In this document: positions 1 to 7,824 of the stretch, piece by piece | Layout of the letters: the number at the start of each line of letters is the position of its first letter | Position numbering within the stretch: the stretch's first letter is position 1 | Assembly (NCBI GenBank): GCA_964443415.1 | Contig: CAYUDC010000021.1 | Location: 1 to 29,580 of the forward strand | Length of the DNA: 29,580 bases | Direction: 5' to 3' | From: B1 sp964443415 | GTDB taxonomy: Bacteria; Bacteroidota; Bacteroidia; UKL13-3 | Notes under the pieces: generated by a model | The model's input: the letters and a program-made list of their open reading frames with translations, nothing else | Told to the model about the DNA's origin: nothing | Database searches by the model: none | Translations under genes and position numbers: made by a program

Positions 1-54
1 TACTTTTTTGATGCTCCTATAAAGTGGCAATTTGGATTGGGGTGGAGGTTGTGA
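1..54 (+). CDS. Possible 3' end of an upstream gene (partial)
   Basis: Frame 1 is open from the window edge to a TGA at 52-54 and would encode the last 17 residues of a protein, ending in an amphipathic aromatic segment (WQFGLGWRL). That is the style of a final outer-membrane beta-strand. This is only an inference: 17 codons cannot establish a gene, and the real reading frame lies outside the window. Confidence 0.25.
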   Translation, partial: YFFDAPIKWQFGLGWRL

Positions 55-99
55 GAGTGGCTAAATATTTTTCATAACCCCCACTAAAATAGGATTTCA

Positions 100-130
100 T
101 TTGATTCATTGCAGAAAACCTGTATTTTAG
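100..130 (+). promoter_or_regulatory. Putative Bacteroidetes-type promoter for the SUMF1-like gene
   Basis: TTTG at 100-103 is followed after 19 bases by TATTTTAG at 123-130. This is one mismatch from the Bacteroidetes -7 consensus TAnnTTTG, with the expected spacing to a -33 TTG. Transcription would start near 136, leaving a leader of about 17 bases before the ATG at 153. The octamer TATTTTAG also stands before the response regulator gene. No Shine-Dalgarno sequence is visible, as is normal for this phylum. Confidence 0.4.
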
Positions 131-152
131 CACAAATAAAAAGGGTATTAAA

Positions 153-2276
153 ATGAAACGATTTCTGTTGGGGTTATTCTGTATTTTTCTATTTCAATTG
201 GCTTTTAGTCAAAAACTTAGTAAACCCAACGGCATTTATTTTAATCAAGGCACCATTAGCGAAGCTACCTTTTCGAGCGCTCTGCGAAATAGCAAAATGG
301 CCGAGCCATACACTCAAGCCCAATGGGAAGAGAATCGTTTGGCAGTTGAAGCGCATAACGCTTACTTAGAAGGGCGAATTACAGAGTTGCGATTAATTAG
401 AAATGACTTAGTAGCAAAAAGGCAACAAATACAAACCAATAGAGATTTACTAGGATTGAGCAAATTGCTCAAAGAAAAAAAAGACAGCCTAAACTTACTA
501 CAATCTCAGGCATTCAGCTTTATCAATAATTATGGTGTACGCGCTAATTATCTCTTAATTTTTAAAAATACTGGTGCCTTAAAACCTTCGCCAGATTTGG
601 GTCAAAAGGCCAGTAAAGAAATCTCAAACTTTGCGGTGAAGCAATTAAATGAAGAATTCTTTCATAAGATTTCTTCAGTAGAAAATGGTCTTATCAATAT
701 AGCCGAAATCCAACAACGCTTGTCTGGCAAAATGACTTTAAAAGGTGCTCCTTTTGTATTTAATGCGGCTTCTAATAAAAAGGTTTTGGCCTATGGCACC
801 ATGCTAGAAGTAGCACCTTTAAAATATGATTCGACCTTAAAATCTGCTTCGCCAAGCGGTTTGCAAACGGTTGCTTGTATTAACATGGCATTGGGAGAAA
901 TAAAGGTAAAGGAGCTGTTAAAATTGCATGGATTTACCGCTGCCGAAATCACAAAGCTTTATCAAGTATATACCAAATCAACTGCCGCCGAGCAGGCCTA
1001 TCAATATAACCAAAGTAAAGAAGCAGGTTTACAACTACTCAATCAAGAAGGGAAAAAATTATACGACCGATTAAAGGTTCAGGTGTATGAGCTAGAAGGT
1101 AGAATCTTTAACCATAAAATTTTGGTGAAAGAGTTGTTAGAGTATTATGAAATGCCTTCTGATACCAGCTTTAGCAAAGACCTGATTAAAAAACTCAGCG
1201 ATATGATACAGGTTGATATAAAACCTTTAGAAGACAGTATCCTGCTTTACTCTGCCGAAAAATATGAAAGTTATGATGGCCCTATCATTATCAAAGATAA
1301 TTTGGGAGCCGACTTAGCAAAAACAGCCATAAACGGATTTAGATTGTTAAAAGCCCGCAAGGCATTAACCCTTTATTCGCAGCAAACGCCTGCAAGCAAT
1401 GGTGTAGATACTAATTTTGTAGAAGGAAAAGATTTTACCGTTATCCGTGAGGTAAAGGAGCTTTGGTTAATGCCTTATTTGGGGCCAGATAAAACTTACC
1501 GCATTGGCTTAGTGGCCAGGTATAAACTAGTAAAAGGAAACCCTAAAATAGATGAAGATTTAAATTTATGTCGCGGCTGCACAGAAGCACAGAAAAAGGT
1601 AATTAGTGAAATTGCTGCCCAAATGGTCGCTATTCCTGGAGGTGATTTTACCATGGGCTGTAAGGCCAGAGATAATAATTGCCAAACAGATGAGAAACCT
1701 ACCACTTTGGTGAGCTTAAATAACTTTATGATCAATAGATATGAGGTTACTCAAAGGCAGTTTATCACTATCCTTGGTAGTAATCCCAGCTATCACCTAA
1801 ATTGTGGTGAGTGTCCGGTTGAAGAAGTAAGTTGGGACGATGCGCAGCGCTTTATCAGTAAGTTAAATGAGCTTACGGGTAAAAGTTATCGTTTGCCAAC
1901 AGAAGCCGAGTGGGAGTTTGCTGCAGCAGGCGGAAAAGATTTTGTGTATGCAGGTGGAGATGTGATTAAAGATGTTGCTTGGTATGCAGAAAACTCGAGT
2001 AACGAAACACATCCTGTTGGGCAAAATACTCCAAACAGTTTTGGTTTATACGATATGAGTGGAAATGTGTGGGAATGGTGCAGTGATTGGTATTATCCAT
2101 ACCAAGGAACTCATGTAAACAATCCACAAGGACCTGCAACAGGATCTTACCGTGTGATACGTGGGGGTAGCTGGAACAATAGTGCAAAAAGCTGTAGGGT
2201 TTCTACCCGATTTAATAATTCGCAATCCAACCGATTTTTTAACCTAGGATTTCGCTTGGCTCACGGCGAGCAATAG
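153..2276 (+). CDS. Secreted protein with C-terminal SUMF1/formylglycine-generating-enzyme-like domain
   Basis: The protein has 707 residues. Residues 1-20 form a signal peptide (LFQLAFSQ cleavage region), so it is exported. Residues about 55-120 are strongly helical and probably coiled-coil. The middle, to about residue 470, matches nothing I recognise. Residues about 490-705 are a SUMF1/EgtB/PvdO fold: IPGGDFTMG at the start, RLPTEAEWEFAAAGG, YDMSGNVWEWCSDW, RGGSWNN and NLGFRLA at the end. The paired catalytic cysteines of true formylglycine-generating enzymes, just before the final segment, are not present; only one Cys (SCRVSTR) lies nearby. It is therefore probably structural or binding, as in GldK-type proteins, rather than a sulfatase activator. 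It is not gldK in context, because no gldL/M/N follows. Its stop codon lies in a palindrome shared with lspA. Confidence 0.85.
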   Translation: MKRFLLGLFCIFLFQLAFSQKLSKPNGIYFNQGTISEATFSSALRNSKMAEPYTQAQWEENRLAVEAHNAYLEGRITELRLIRNDLVAKRQQIQTNRDLLGLSKLLKEKKDSLNLLQSQAFSFINNYGVRANYLLIFKNTGALKPSPDLGQKASKEISNFAVKQLNEEFFHKISSVENGLINIAEIQQRLSGKMTLKGAPFVFNAASNKKVLAYGTMLEVAPLKYDSTLKSASPSGLQTVACINMALGEIKVKELLKLHGFTAAEITKLYQVYTKSTAAEQAYQYNQSKEAGLQLLNQEGKKLYDRLKVQVYELEGRIFNHKILVKELLEYYEMPSDTSFSKDLIKKLSDMIQVDIKPLEDSILLYSAEKYESYDGPIIIKDNLGADLAKTAINGFRLLKARKALTLYSQQTPASNGVDTNFVEGKDFTVIREVKELWLMPYLGPDKTYRIGLVARYKLVKGNPKIDEDLNLCRGCTEAQKKVISEIAAQMVAIPGGDFTMGCKARDNNCQTDEKPTTLVSLNNFMINRYEVTQRQFITILGSNPSYHLNCGECPVEEVSWDDAQRFISKLNELTGKSYRLPTEAEWEFAAAGGKDFVYAGGDVIKDVAWYAENSSNETHPVGQNTPNSFGLYDMSGNVWEWCSDWYYPYQGTHVNNPQGPATGSYRVIRGGSWNNSAKSCRVSTRFNNSQSNRFFNLGFRLAHGEQ

Positions 2277-2287
2277 CTTATTGCTCG
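2267..2287. terminator. Palindrome covering two convergent stop codons
   Basis: Nine-base perfect arms (2267-2275 and 2279-2287) surround a 3-base loop. The stop of the rightward SUMF1-like gene (2274-2276) and the stop of leftward lspA (2278-2280) both lie inside. It may act as a bidirectional terminator, but there is only a short T run on the plus side and none on the minus side, so termination strength is uncertain. Confidence 0.4.
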
Positions 2288-2880
2288 GAGTTTTCTTGCT
2301 TGGCGGCCTCGAGTTCTTCGTCTTTGCTGATGGTATTTTGCATCAATAGAATAATTACAAAGCCAATGCTAATGGCGGCATCTGCAATGTTAAACACGGG
2401 TCTAAAAAACTCAAATTCTTCGCCTGCCCAAAATGGCCAGCTGGCAGGGATGGTGGTTTGAATAATTGGGAAGTAAAGCATATCTACCACGCGTCCATGA
2501 AACCAATCGTCGTAGCCAAAATATACCCCATAAAAAACACTGTCGATGATATTTCCTAAAGCCCCTGCAATGATGAGTGTCCAACCTAGAATATAAATAT
2601 TTCTAGTGCCTTTGTCGATGAGGGTTTTCACATAATAGGCAATAACACCTACAAAAATAATTCTGAAGAAGGTGAGAAAGTATTTGCCAGTTTTTCCGCC
2701 AAATTCAAAGCCAAATGCCATACCGTAATTTTCGGTAAAATGCAGTTTGAACCAATCGCCGATGATGCTCTTTTCTTCTCCCAAATAAAAGTGGGTTTTG
2801 ATGTAATACTTAAACCATTGGTCAATAAACAATATAAGTAACAAGATAGAGGCTGCACTTAGGTATTTCGATTTCATCAT
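2278..2880 (-). CDS. lspA: Lipoprotein signal peptidase (signal peptidase II)
   Basis: An inner-membrane aspartyl protease that removes the signal peptide from diacylglyceryl-modified prolipoproteins. With the start at 2880 (MMKSKY) it has 200 residues. An in-frame start at 2925 would add 15 polar residues before the first membrane helix and run into the terminator of the upstream gene, so I prefer 2880 or 2877. Four hydrophobic segments are visible. Family motifs are D20 in the first helix, NYGMAFG (51-57), GNIID with catalytic D113, and FNIAD with catalytic D167. An insertion of about 20 residues (about 141-160, Trp/Phe/Glu-rich) separates the two catalytic blocks. It lies downstream of the ileS and dksA-like genes on the same strand but appears to have its own promoter at 2889-2918. 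Confidence 0.97.
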   Translation of the reverse strand: MMKSKYLSAASILLLILFIDQWFKYYIKTHFYLGEEKSIIGDWFKLHFTENYGMAFGFEFGGKTGKYFLTFFRIIFVGVIAYYVKTLIDKGTRNIYILGWTLIIAGALGNIIDSVFYGVYFGYDDWFHGRVVDMLYFPIIQTTIPASWPFWAGEEFEFFRPVFNIADAAISIGFVIILLMQNTISKDEELEAAKQENSEQ

Positions 2881-2888
2881 ACTCGTAA

Positions 2889-2918
2889 CAAAAGAAATTT
2901 TTGAATTGTGTTTGGCAA
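2889..2918 (-). promoter_or_regulatory. Putative lspA promoter
   Basis: On the minus strand TTG (plus coordinates 2916-2918) is followed after 19 bases by TTCTTTTG (2889-2896), which differs from TAnnTTTG only at the second base. It sits between the terminator at 2924-2957 and the chosen lspA start at 2880, so lspA can be transcribed independently of ileS. Confidence 0.4.
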
Positions 2919-2923
2919 GGTAC

Positions 2924-2957
2924 AAAAAAAAGGGCAGCCATTACGGCCGCCCTTTTT
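2924..2957 (-). terminator. Intrinsic terminator after the dksA-like gene
   Basis: On the minus strand a GC-rich hairpin, GGGCGGCC-GTAAT-GGCTGCCC (plus coordinates 2932-2952; 8-bp stem with one mismatch), is followed directly by eight T (2924-2931). It begins 15 bases downstream of the dksA-like stop codon. The plus-strand side also ends in six T (2952 onwards), so weak bidirectional action is possible. Confidence 0.88.
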
Positions 2958-2972
2958 TGTAAGGTCGTTTTT

Positions 2973-4132
2973 TTATTTATACTGCTGTAATTTAGCTTCC
3001 ATACTTAAGGTGGTATGAGGCACAGCGCGTAAACGTTCTTTTGAAATGAGTTTACCTGTTACCTTGCAAATACCGTAAGTCTTGTTTTCGATGCGGATTA
3101 AAGCATTTTCTAAGTTCTCAATAAACTTACGCTGACGTGCTGCTAACTGACTTAAATACTCCTTCTCAGAAGTAGAAGCACCATCGTCTAACTTATTATA
3201 GGCGTTGTCTGTATCAGCACCACCATTCATCCCTGGGTTTTGCATTTGACCCATCAGGTTGTTTAACTCTTCTTTAGCTACTGCAAGCTTTTTGTTGATT
3301 AAGTCTTTAAACTCATTTAACTCAGCATCGCTGTATCTTAAAGTATTCATTGGAGCCTCTTCTACAGCAGGTGCATCAAATACTGGAGTAGTGCTTATAA
3401 CTGGTTTTAATTCTTTCTTAGGTGCACTTGGCTTTTTAGGAGCTACCACCACTGGTGCAGCAGGTTTTTTAGGCTCTACTTTCTTTACCACTGGTTTAGC
3501 TACTACTTTTTTAACTTCCACCTTGGCTTTCACAATAGGTTTAGCCTTTACTATTGGCTTAGCAACCACCTTAGGTTTAGCAACCGCTTTAGTTTGAACC
3601 GCTTTCTTAGGAGCNNNNNNNNNNNNNNNNNNNNNNNNNNNNNNNNNNNNNNNNNNNNNNNNNNNNNNNNNNNNNNNNNNNNNNNNNNNNNNNNNNNNNN
3701 NNNNNNNNNNNNNNTTGCCTTTTTTGTGGCAGCCTTTACAGGAGTTCCTTTTTTAACAGCCTTCTTAGGTGCTACTTTAATCGCTTTTTTAGCTGCCGCT
3801 TTCTTTGGAGCTACCTTAGTTGCTTTTTTAGGTGCTACTTTTTTAGTAGCTACTTTCACAGCCTTTTTTGGTGCATTTTTAGTGGCTTTTTTAGGTGCTA
3901 CTTTTTTAGTGGCTGCTTTAGCAGCTTTCTTAGGTGCGCTCACTTTTTTTACCACCTTTTTAGGCGCGGCTTTCTTCACTACTGCTTTTTTAGCAGGCGC
4001 TTTTTTAGCAGCCTTTTTAGGAGCAGCAACTTTTTTCACAGCTTTTTTAGGAGCTGCCTTTGCCGCTTTTTTTGCGGCTTTTTTTGCAGGGGCAGCTTTC
4101 TTAGCGCTGCTTTTGGTAATTTTCTTCGCCAT
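2973..4132 (-). CDS. DksA/TraR-like protein with long histone H1-like Lys/Ala/Pro N-terminus (interrupted by assembly gap)
   Basis: One gene read across the N-run. From the ATG at 4132 (MAKKITKSS), about 139 codons of KKAAPKK/KKVAPKKAT repeats run to the gap. Beyond the gap the frame is open from 3614 (APKKAVQTKAVAKPK) through more Lys/Pro/Ala-rich sequence and into a DksA/TraR domain (last about 120 residues). The two halves are out of phase only because the gap length is nominal; the true missing length must be 2 modulo 3. The DksA part has the coiled-coil, an acidic tip with D-x-A (LDDGAS) and the YGIC...GKLI...ERLRAVP block. Of the four zinc-binding Cys positions only the first remains. 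Such proteins act at the RNA polymerase secondary channel, and the basic tail should bind nucleic acid (inference). The start lies 5 bases after the ileS stop, so the two are probably cotranscribed. Confidence 0.85.
3615..3714. other. Assembly gap (100 N) inside the H1-DksA gene
   Basis: Exactly 100 N, a conventional placeholder. It falls within highly repetitive Lys/Ala-coding DNA, which probably caused the break. Unlike the second gap, the two flanks do not share an end overlap, so some sequence is really missing. Confidence 0.95.
3822..3910. repeat. Direct repeats in the H1-like coding region
   Basis: An exact 26-base repeat occurs at 3822-3847 and 3885-3910, offset by 63 bases (21 codons). 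It encodes the recurring unit TKKVAPKKA on the minus strand. Shorter degenerate copies extend on both sides. It is a coding repeat, not CRISPR or mobile DNA, and a likely site of length variation. Confidence 0.8.
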
Positions 4133-4137
4133 AGTTT

Positions 4138-7100
4138 TTAAGCTTTTTCTATTTTTACCTTAATGTCTGTTTCGTCTACCAGTATCTCATTTGCACCTGT
4201 TAACTCAGCCACTAAGGTTATATCCGTTGCTAAAATTTCGCTGCAAATATAGGTTTTGAATTGATTTATAGCACTTTTTAAATAGTTATTGTCCACTATT
4301 TTTACACTTATTTTGTCGGTAAGGTTTAAATCTAGCTCTTTTCTTAGGCCTTGCAATTTACTTACCAGCTCCCTCGCTATGCCTTCATCTCTTAGGCTAT
4401 CGCTGATGTGAATGTCTAAAGCAACGGTAATTTTACCTTCATTAGCCACCTTATAGCCAGCAATTTCTTTGGAGATAATTTCCACATCCTCTCTCAAAAT
4501 TTCTATGCTATCCCCCTCTAATTCAATTTGGGTCAACCCATTTTCTTCAATAGCTGCTATTTGGGTTTGGCTCATTTGCAGAATTAACTCAGAAAGTGCC
4601 TTCATCTTTGAGCCTACTTTTTTACCCAAGGTTTTAAAGTTTGGTTTAATCGACTTGTCTATTGCCTCCATAAACTCCAACTCTTTTACATTTACCTCGG
4701 CCAATATCAACTCCTTTACATGGATAATTTCTTCCTTGATTTTAGGGTCAACCACCGGAATTAAAATCTTTTGTAGCGGCTGTCTTACTTTTAAATTCTC
4801 TTTTTTACGAATGCTTAGCACCAAAGAACTAATTTTTTGGGCATACTCCATTTGCTCTTCTAGTAGGGCATCAATGCAGGCTTCTTTTACAGCTGGGAAT
4901 TTAGCCAGGTGCACCGATTCTACCGTTTCTTTTTGGCTGATATTGTTTAAATCTCTAAACAACCTATCGGCATAGAAAGGCGCAATAGGGCTCATGAGCT
5001 TGGCCACAGTTTCTAAGCAGGTATATAAAGTTTGGTAGGCAGAAATTTTATCTTCTGTGTACTCGCCTTTCCAAAATCTTCTGCGGCACAAACGCACATA
5101 CCAATTACTCAAGTTTTCGCCTACAAATTCTTGTATGGCCCTTGCCGCAGGGGTTGGGTCGTAGTTGTCCATTTGGGTGGCTACTTTTTGAACCAAAGAG
5201 TTTAATAAGCTCAATATCCAACGGTCTATTTCTGGCCTATTTTCATGAGCAATATCTGCTTCTTTGTAGCTAAAGCCATCTAAATTGGCATAAAGGGCAA
5301 AGAAGTTGTAGGTATTATACAGTGTTCCAAAAAATTTACGTTGCACTTCAGCTACCCCTTCTAAGTCGAATTTTAAGTTGTCCCAGGGATCACTGTTGGT
5401 TAGCATATACCAGCGATTGGCATCTGCACCATATTGGTCGATGGCTTTAAATGGATCGATGACATTGCCCAAGCGTTTGCTCATTTTATTGCCATTTTTG
5501 TCGAGCACCAAGCCGTTGGCAATTACATTTTTATAGCTAATGCTATCAAACAGTAATACACTTAAGGCATGCAGGGTAAAGAACCAGCCACGGGTTTGAT
5601 CCACCCCTTCTGCAATAAAATCGGCAGGGAAGTTCTTGCGGAAGGTCTCTTCATTTTCAAAAGGCCAATGCCATTGCGCATAGGGCATCGCGCCCGAGTC
5701 GAACCACACATCTATTAAATCGGGTTCTCTTAACATTTTCTCTCCAGTGGACGAAACCAACACCACATGGTCTACATAAGGTTTATGCAGGTCTTTTACT
5801 TCAAAGTTAGCATCCATCAAACCTGCTTTTACTGCTAAAGCAATTTCGGCTTTTAACTCTTCTAAGGAGCCAATGCATTTCTCTTCGCTACCATCTGCAG
5901 TGCGCCAAATAGGCAGGGGAGTTCCCCAATAACGAGAGCGGCTGAGGTTCCAGTCTACCAAATTCTCTAACCAATTGCCAAATCTGCCTGTACCCGTATG
6001 CTCTGGCTTCCAGTTGATGGTTTTGTTGAGCTCTACCAATCTATCCTTAACAGCAGTGGTTTTGATGAACCAACTTTCTAAAGGATAGTATAAAATAGGC
6101 TTATCTGTGCGCCAGCAATGCGGATAGGTATGGTCGTATTTTTCTATTTTAAATGCTTTGTTTTCTAGTTTGAGTTTCAAACCAATTAAGTCGTCTACAC
6201 TCAAGTATTTGTCTAGCTTAGGGATGATGCTCGCTAAGCGTTCTTTCTGGATGTCTAATTCGATTTGTTTTTCTTCTTCTGTAAGGTATGCTTCTTTTAC
6301 AAAGCGACCATCCAACGGAAACACTTCATCCTTTACTACATCTAAGAACTTCCCACGCTTGTCCACTAAAGTTAAAGAGCCAATGCCATTTTGTTTGGCC
6401 ACTCTAAAGTCGTCGGCACCAAAGCTAGGCGCTATGTGCACAATACCTGTTCCATCTTCGGTGGTCACAAAATCGCCTGCAATTACCTTAAAGGCATCGC
6501 CATCGGTAGGTTGAGCAAATGGTAAAAGTTGCTCATAGCTTAATCCAAGTAAGTCGGCGCCTTTGTATTCTTTTAATACTTCAAAAGGAATCTTCTTATC
6601 TCCGGCCTTGTAATCGGCAAAGTTTAACTGGGCATTATCGGCAGGAAAATGTTTGTTGAGTAGGTCCTTCGCCAGAATTACCTGAATCTCTTTGTGGGTA
6701 TAGGCGTTGTAGGTTCTAACCAACACATAGTTAATTTTTGACCCAACTGCCAACGCTGTGTTAGAAGGCAAAGTCCAAGGAGTGGTGGTCCAAGCGAGCA
6801 TAAAACATTCCTGAGAATTGCCTGTAATTTTTTCCGAATCCTTGAGTTTAAATTGGGCTACAATGGTAATGTCTTTTACGTCTTTGTAGGTGCCAGGTTG
6901 GTTCAACTCGTGAGAACTTAAGCCTGTGCCTGCAGCAGGGCTATAAGGCTGGATGGTATAACCTTTATAAAGATATCCTTTGTCGTAAAGTTTTTTAAGT
7001 AGGTGCCAAAGGCTTTCGATATAATCGTTTTCGTAGGTGATATAAGGGTCGCTCAGATCTACCCAATAGCCCATGCGGTCTGTGAGGTTGTTCCAGATGT

Positions 7101-7488
7101 CGGTATATTTCATGACATCTTTGCGGCAAGCCTCATTGTACTCGGCAATAGAGATTTTTTTTCCGATGTCTTCTTTGGTAATGCCCATGGTTTTTTCTAC
7201 CTGTAGTTCTACGGGTAATCCATGTGTATCCCAACCTGCTTTGCGTTTTACTTGAAAACCTTTGAGTGTATTGTACCGGCAGAATATATCTTTAACCGCT
7301 CTGGCCATCACATGGTGAATACCTGGCATACCGTTGGCGCTAGGCGGACCTTCGTAAAACACATAGCTAGGGCTACCCTCGCGAGAGCTTACACTTTTTT
7401 CGAAGATGTTTTGTTCTTTCCAAAATTCAAGGATTTCTTGCTCAAAAGCAGCAAAATCCATTTTCTTATATTCCTGATACTTACTCAT
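4138..7488 (-). CDS. ileS: Isoleucyl-tRNA synthetase
   Basis: Charges tRNA-Ile with isoleucine in the cytoplasm. It has 1116 residues, longer than the about 940 of E. coli IleS and normal for Bacteroidetes. The class I signatures are a HIGH-type motif, GIHHVMAR, at 56-63 and KMSKR at 668-672. The editing-domain segment WTTTPWTLPSN is clear, as is the GWDTHGLPVE block after HIGH. The form KMSKR rather than KMSKS, together with the extended C-terminus, suggests the eukaryotic-like IleS2 subtype. That subtype is often naturally tolerant of mupirocin; this is inference from family knowledge. The start at 7488 (MSKYQEYKKMDF) fits the family N-terminus. The dksA-like gene follows after 5 bases. Confidence 0.98.
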   Translation of the reverse strand: MSKYQEYKKMDFAAFEQEILEFWKEQNIFEKSVSSREGSPSYVFYEGPPSANGMPGIHHVMARAVKDIFCRYNTLKGFQVKRKAGWDTHGLPVELQVEKTMGITKEDIGKKISIAEYNEACRKDVMKYTDIWNNLTDRMGYWVDLSDPYITYENDYIESLWHLLKKLYDKGYLYKGYTIQPYSPAAGTGLSSHELNQPGTYKDVKDITIVAQFKLKDSEKITGNSQECFMLAWTTTPWTLPSNTALAVGSKINYVLVRTYNAYTHKEIQVILAKDLLNKHFPADNAQLNFADYKAGDKKIPFEVLKEYKGADLLGLSYEQLLPFAQPTDGDAFKVIAGDFVTTEDGTGIVHIAPSFGADDFRVAKQNGIGSLTLVDKRGKFLDVVKDEVFPLDGRFVKEAYLTEEEKQIELDIQKERLASIIPKLDKYLSVDDLIGLKLKLENKAFKIEKYDHTYPHCWRTDKPILYYPLESWFIKTTAVKDRLVELNKTINWKPEHTGTGRFGNWLENLVDWNLSRSRYWGTPLPIWRTADGSEEKCIGSLEELKAEIALAVKAGLMDANFEVKDLHKPYVDHVVLVSSTGEKMLREPDLIDVWFDSGAMPYAQWHWPFENEETFRKNFPADFIAEGVDQTRGWFFTLHALSVLLFDSISYKNVIANGLVLDKNGNKMSKRLGNVIDPFKAIDQYGADANRWYMLTNSDPWDNLKFDLEGVAEVQRKFFGTLYNTYNFFALYANLDGFSYKEADIAHENRPEIDRWILSLLNSLVQKVATQMDNYDPTPAARAIQEFVGENLSNWYVRLCRRRFWKGEYTEDKISAYQTLYTCLETVAKLMSPIAPFYADRLFRDLNNISQKETVESVHLAKFPAVKEACIDALLEEQMEYAQKISSLVLSIRKKENLKVRQPLQKILIPVVDPKIKEEIIHVKELILAEVNVKELEFMEAIDKSIKPNFKTLGKKVGSKMKALSELILQMSQTQIAAIEENGLTQIELEGDSIEILREDVEIISKEIAGYKVANEGKITVALDIHISDSLRDEGIARELVSKLQGLRKELDLNLTDKISVKIVDNNYLKSAINQFKTYICSEILATDITLVAELTGANEILVDETDIKVKIEKA

Positions 7489-7506
7489 TGTCTTAATTAA
7501 GGCGTG

Positions 7507-7514
7507 CGAAAATA
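7507..7514 (-). promoter_or_regulatory. Possible ileS -7 element
   Basis: On the minus strand TATTTTCG is one mismatch from TAnnTTTG and lies 18 bases before the ileS ATG. The region where a -33 TTG would be expected is only T-rich, without a good match, so this assignment is weak. Confidence 0.3.
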
Positions 7515-7553
7515 GGTAATTGTAAATAAGCAGAAAAATATTAGTTTAGTGGT

Positions 7554-7703
7554 ATGATTCTAATGGGAACAACTACTGCAAGACATCCAGATTTATTCCT
7601 TTTTATGATAGGAATGGTGGCTTTGTTATGGGTATTGTCAAGGCTCCATGATTGGCTCAAGGCCTTCGACGCTTGGTTGTATAGGCGTTTGGGTGGGCTT
7701 TAA
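7554..7703 (+). CDS. Possible 49-residue membrane micro-protein
   Basis: ATG to TAA, 49 codons. A hydrophobic stretch (LFLFMIGMVALLWVL, about residues 14-28) is followed by a basic, Trp-rich tail ending RRLGGL, the pattern of a single-pass membrane micro-protein. It overlaps the zinc-ribbon gene on the other strand (7638-7784) by 66 bases. The two may both be real, but the antisense cysteine pattern is the stronger signal, so this one is doubtful. No family recognised. Confidence 0.35.
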   Translation: MILMGTTTARHPDLFLFMIGMVALLWVLSRLHDWLKAFDAWLYRRLGGL

Positions 7704-7784
7704 AGGGCTACAATAGTCGCACACCTCCCCCTCATCGGTAAATCCTTTTCCTTCGCAAACGGGGCAAACATATCCGCAAGTCAT
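7638..7784 (-). CDS. Small zinc-ribbon protein (48 residues)
   Basis: The ATG at 7784 opens a 48-codon reading frame to TGA at 7638-7640. Residues 3-25 carry five cysteines: C3, then C7-x2-C10, then C22-x2-C25, with CEGKGF between the pairs. This resembles the CxxC-x-G-x-G half-sites of DnaJ-type zinc fingers and rubredoxin-like knuckles. The rest is Pro-rich (LKPTQTPIQPSV) and probably unstructured. It is on the same strand as ileS, 149 bases upstream of it. The function is unknown. The paired cysteines make chance unlikely, although the gene is very short. Confidence 0.6.
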   Translation of the reverse strand: MTCGYVCPVCEGKGFTDEGEVCDYCSPLKPTQTPIQPSVEGLEPIMEP

Positions 7785-7824
7785 GCTGGCAAGTTAGAAA
7801 AACAGAGAATTTGAAACAAAATTA

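Noticed and set aside
3259..3597. Plus-strand frame with Thr/Gly/Leu-rich repeats
   Set aside because: Antisense shadow of the DksA-like gene and its basic linker; repeats mirror the Lys/Pro codons.
3715..4100. Regularly spaced repeats that could be a CRISPR or satellite array
   Set aside because: The unit is 63 bases, degenerate, fully in frame and encodes KKxAPKKA; no spacers.
3594..4163. Plus-strand open frame coding an extremely hydrophobic Ala/Phe/Leu repeat protein
   Set aside because: It is the exact antisense of the Lys/Ala-rich H1-like tail (Lys AAA codons read back as Phe TTT), with an N-gap in the middle and no promoter.
4469..7500. Several plus-strand frames of 60-170 codons across ileS
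   Set aside because: All lie antisense to a well-conserved synthetase gene and show no recognisable domain or start context.
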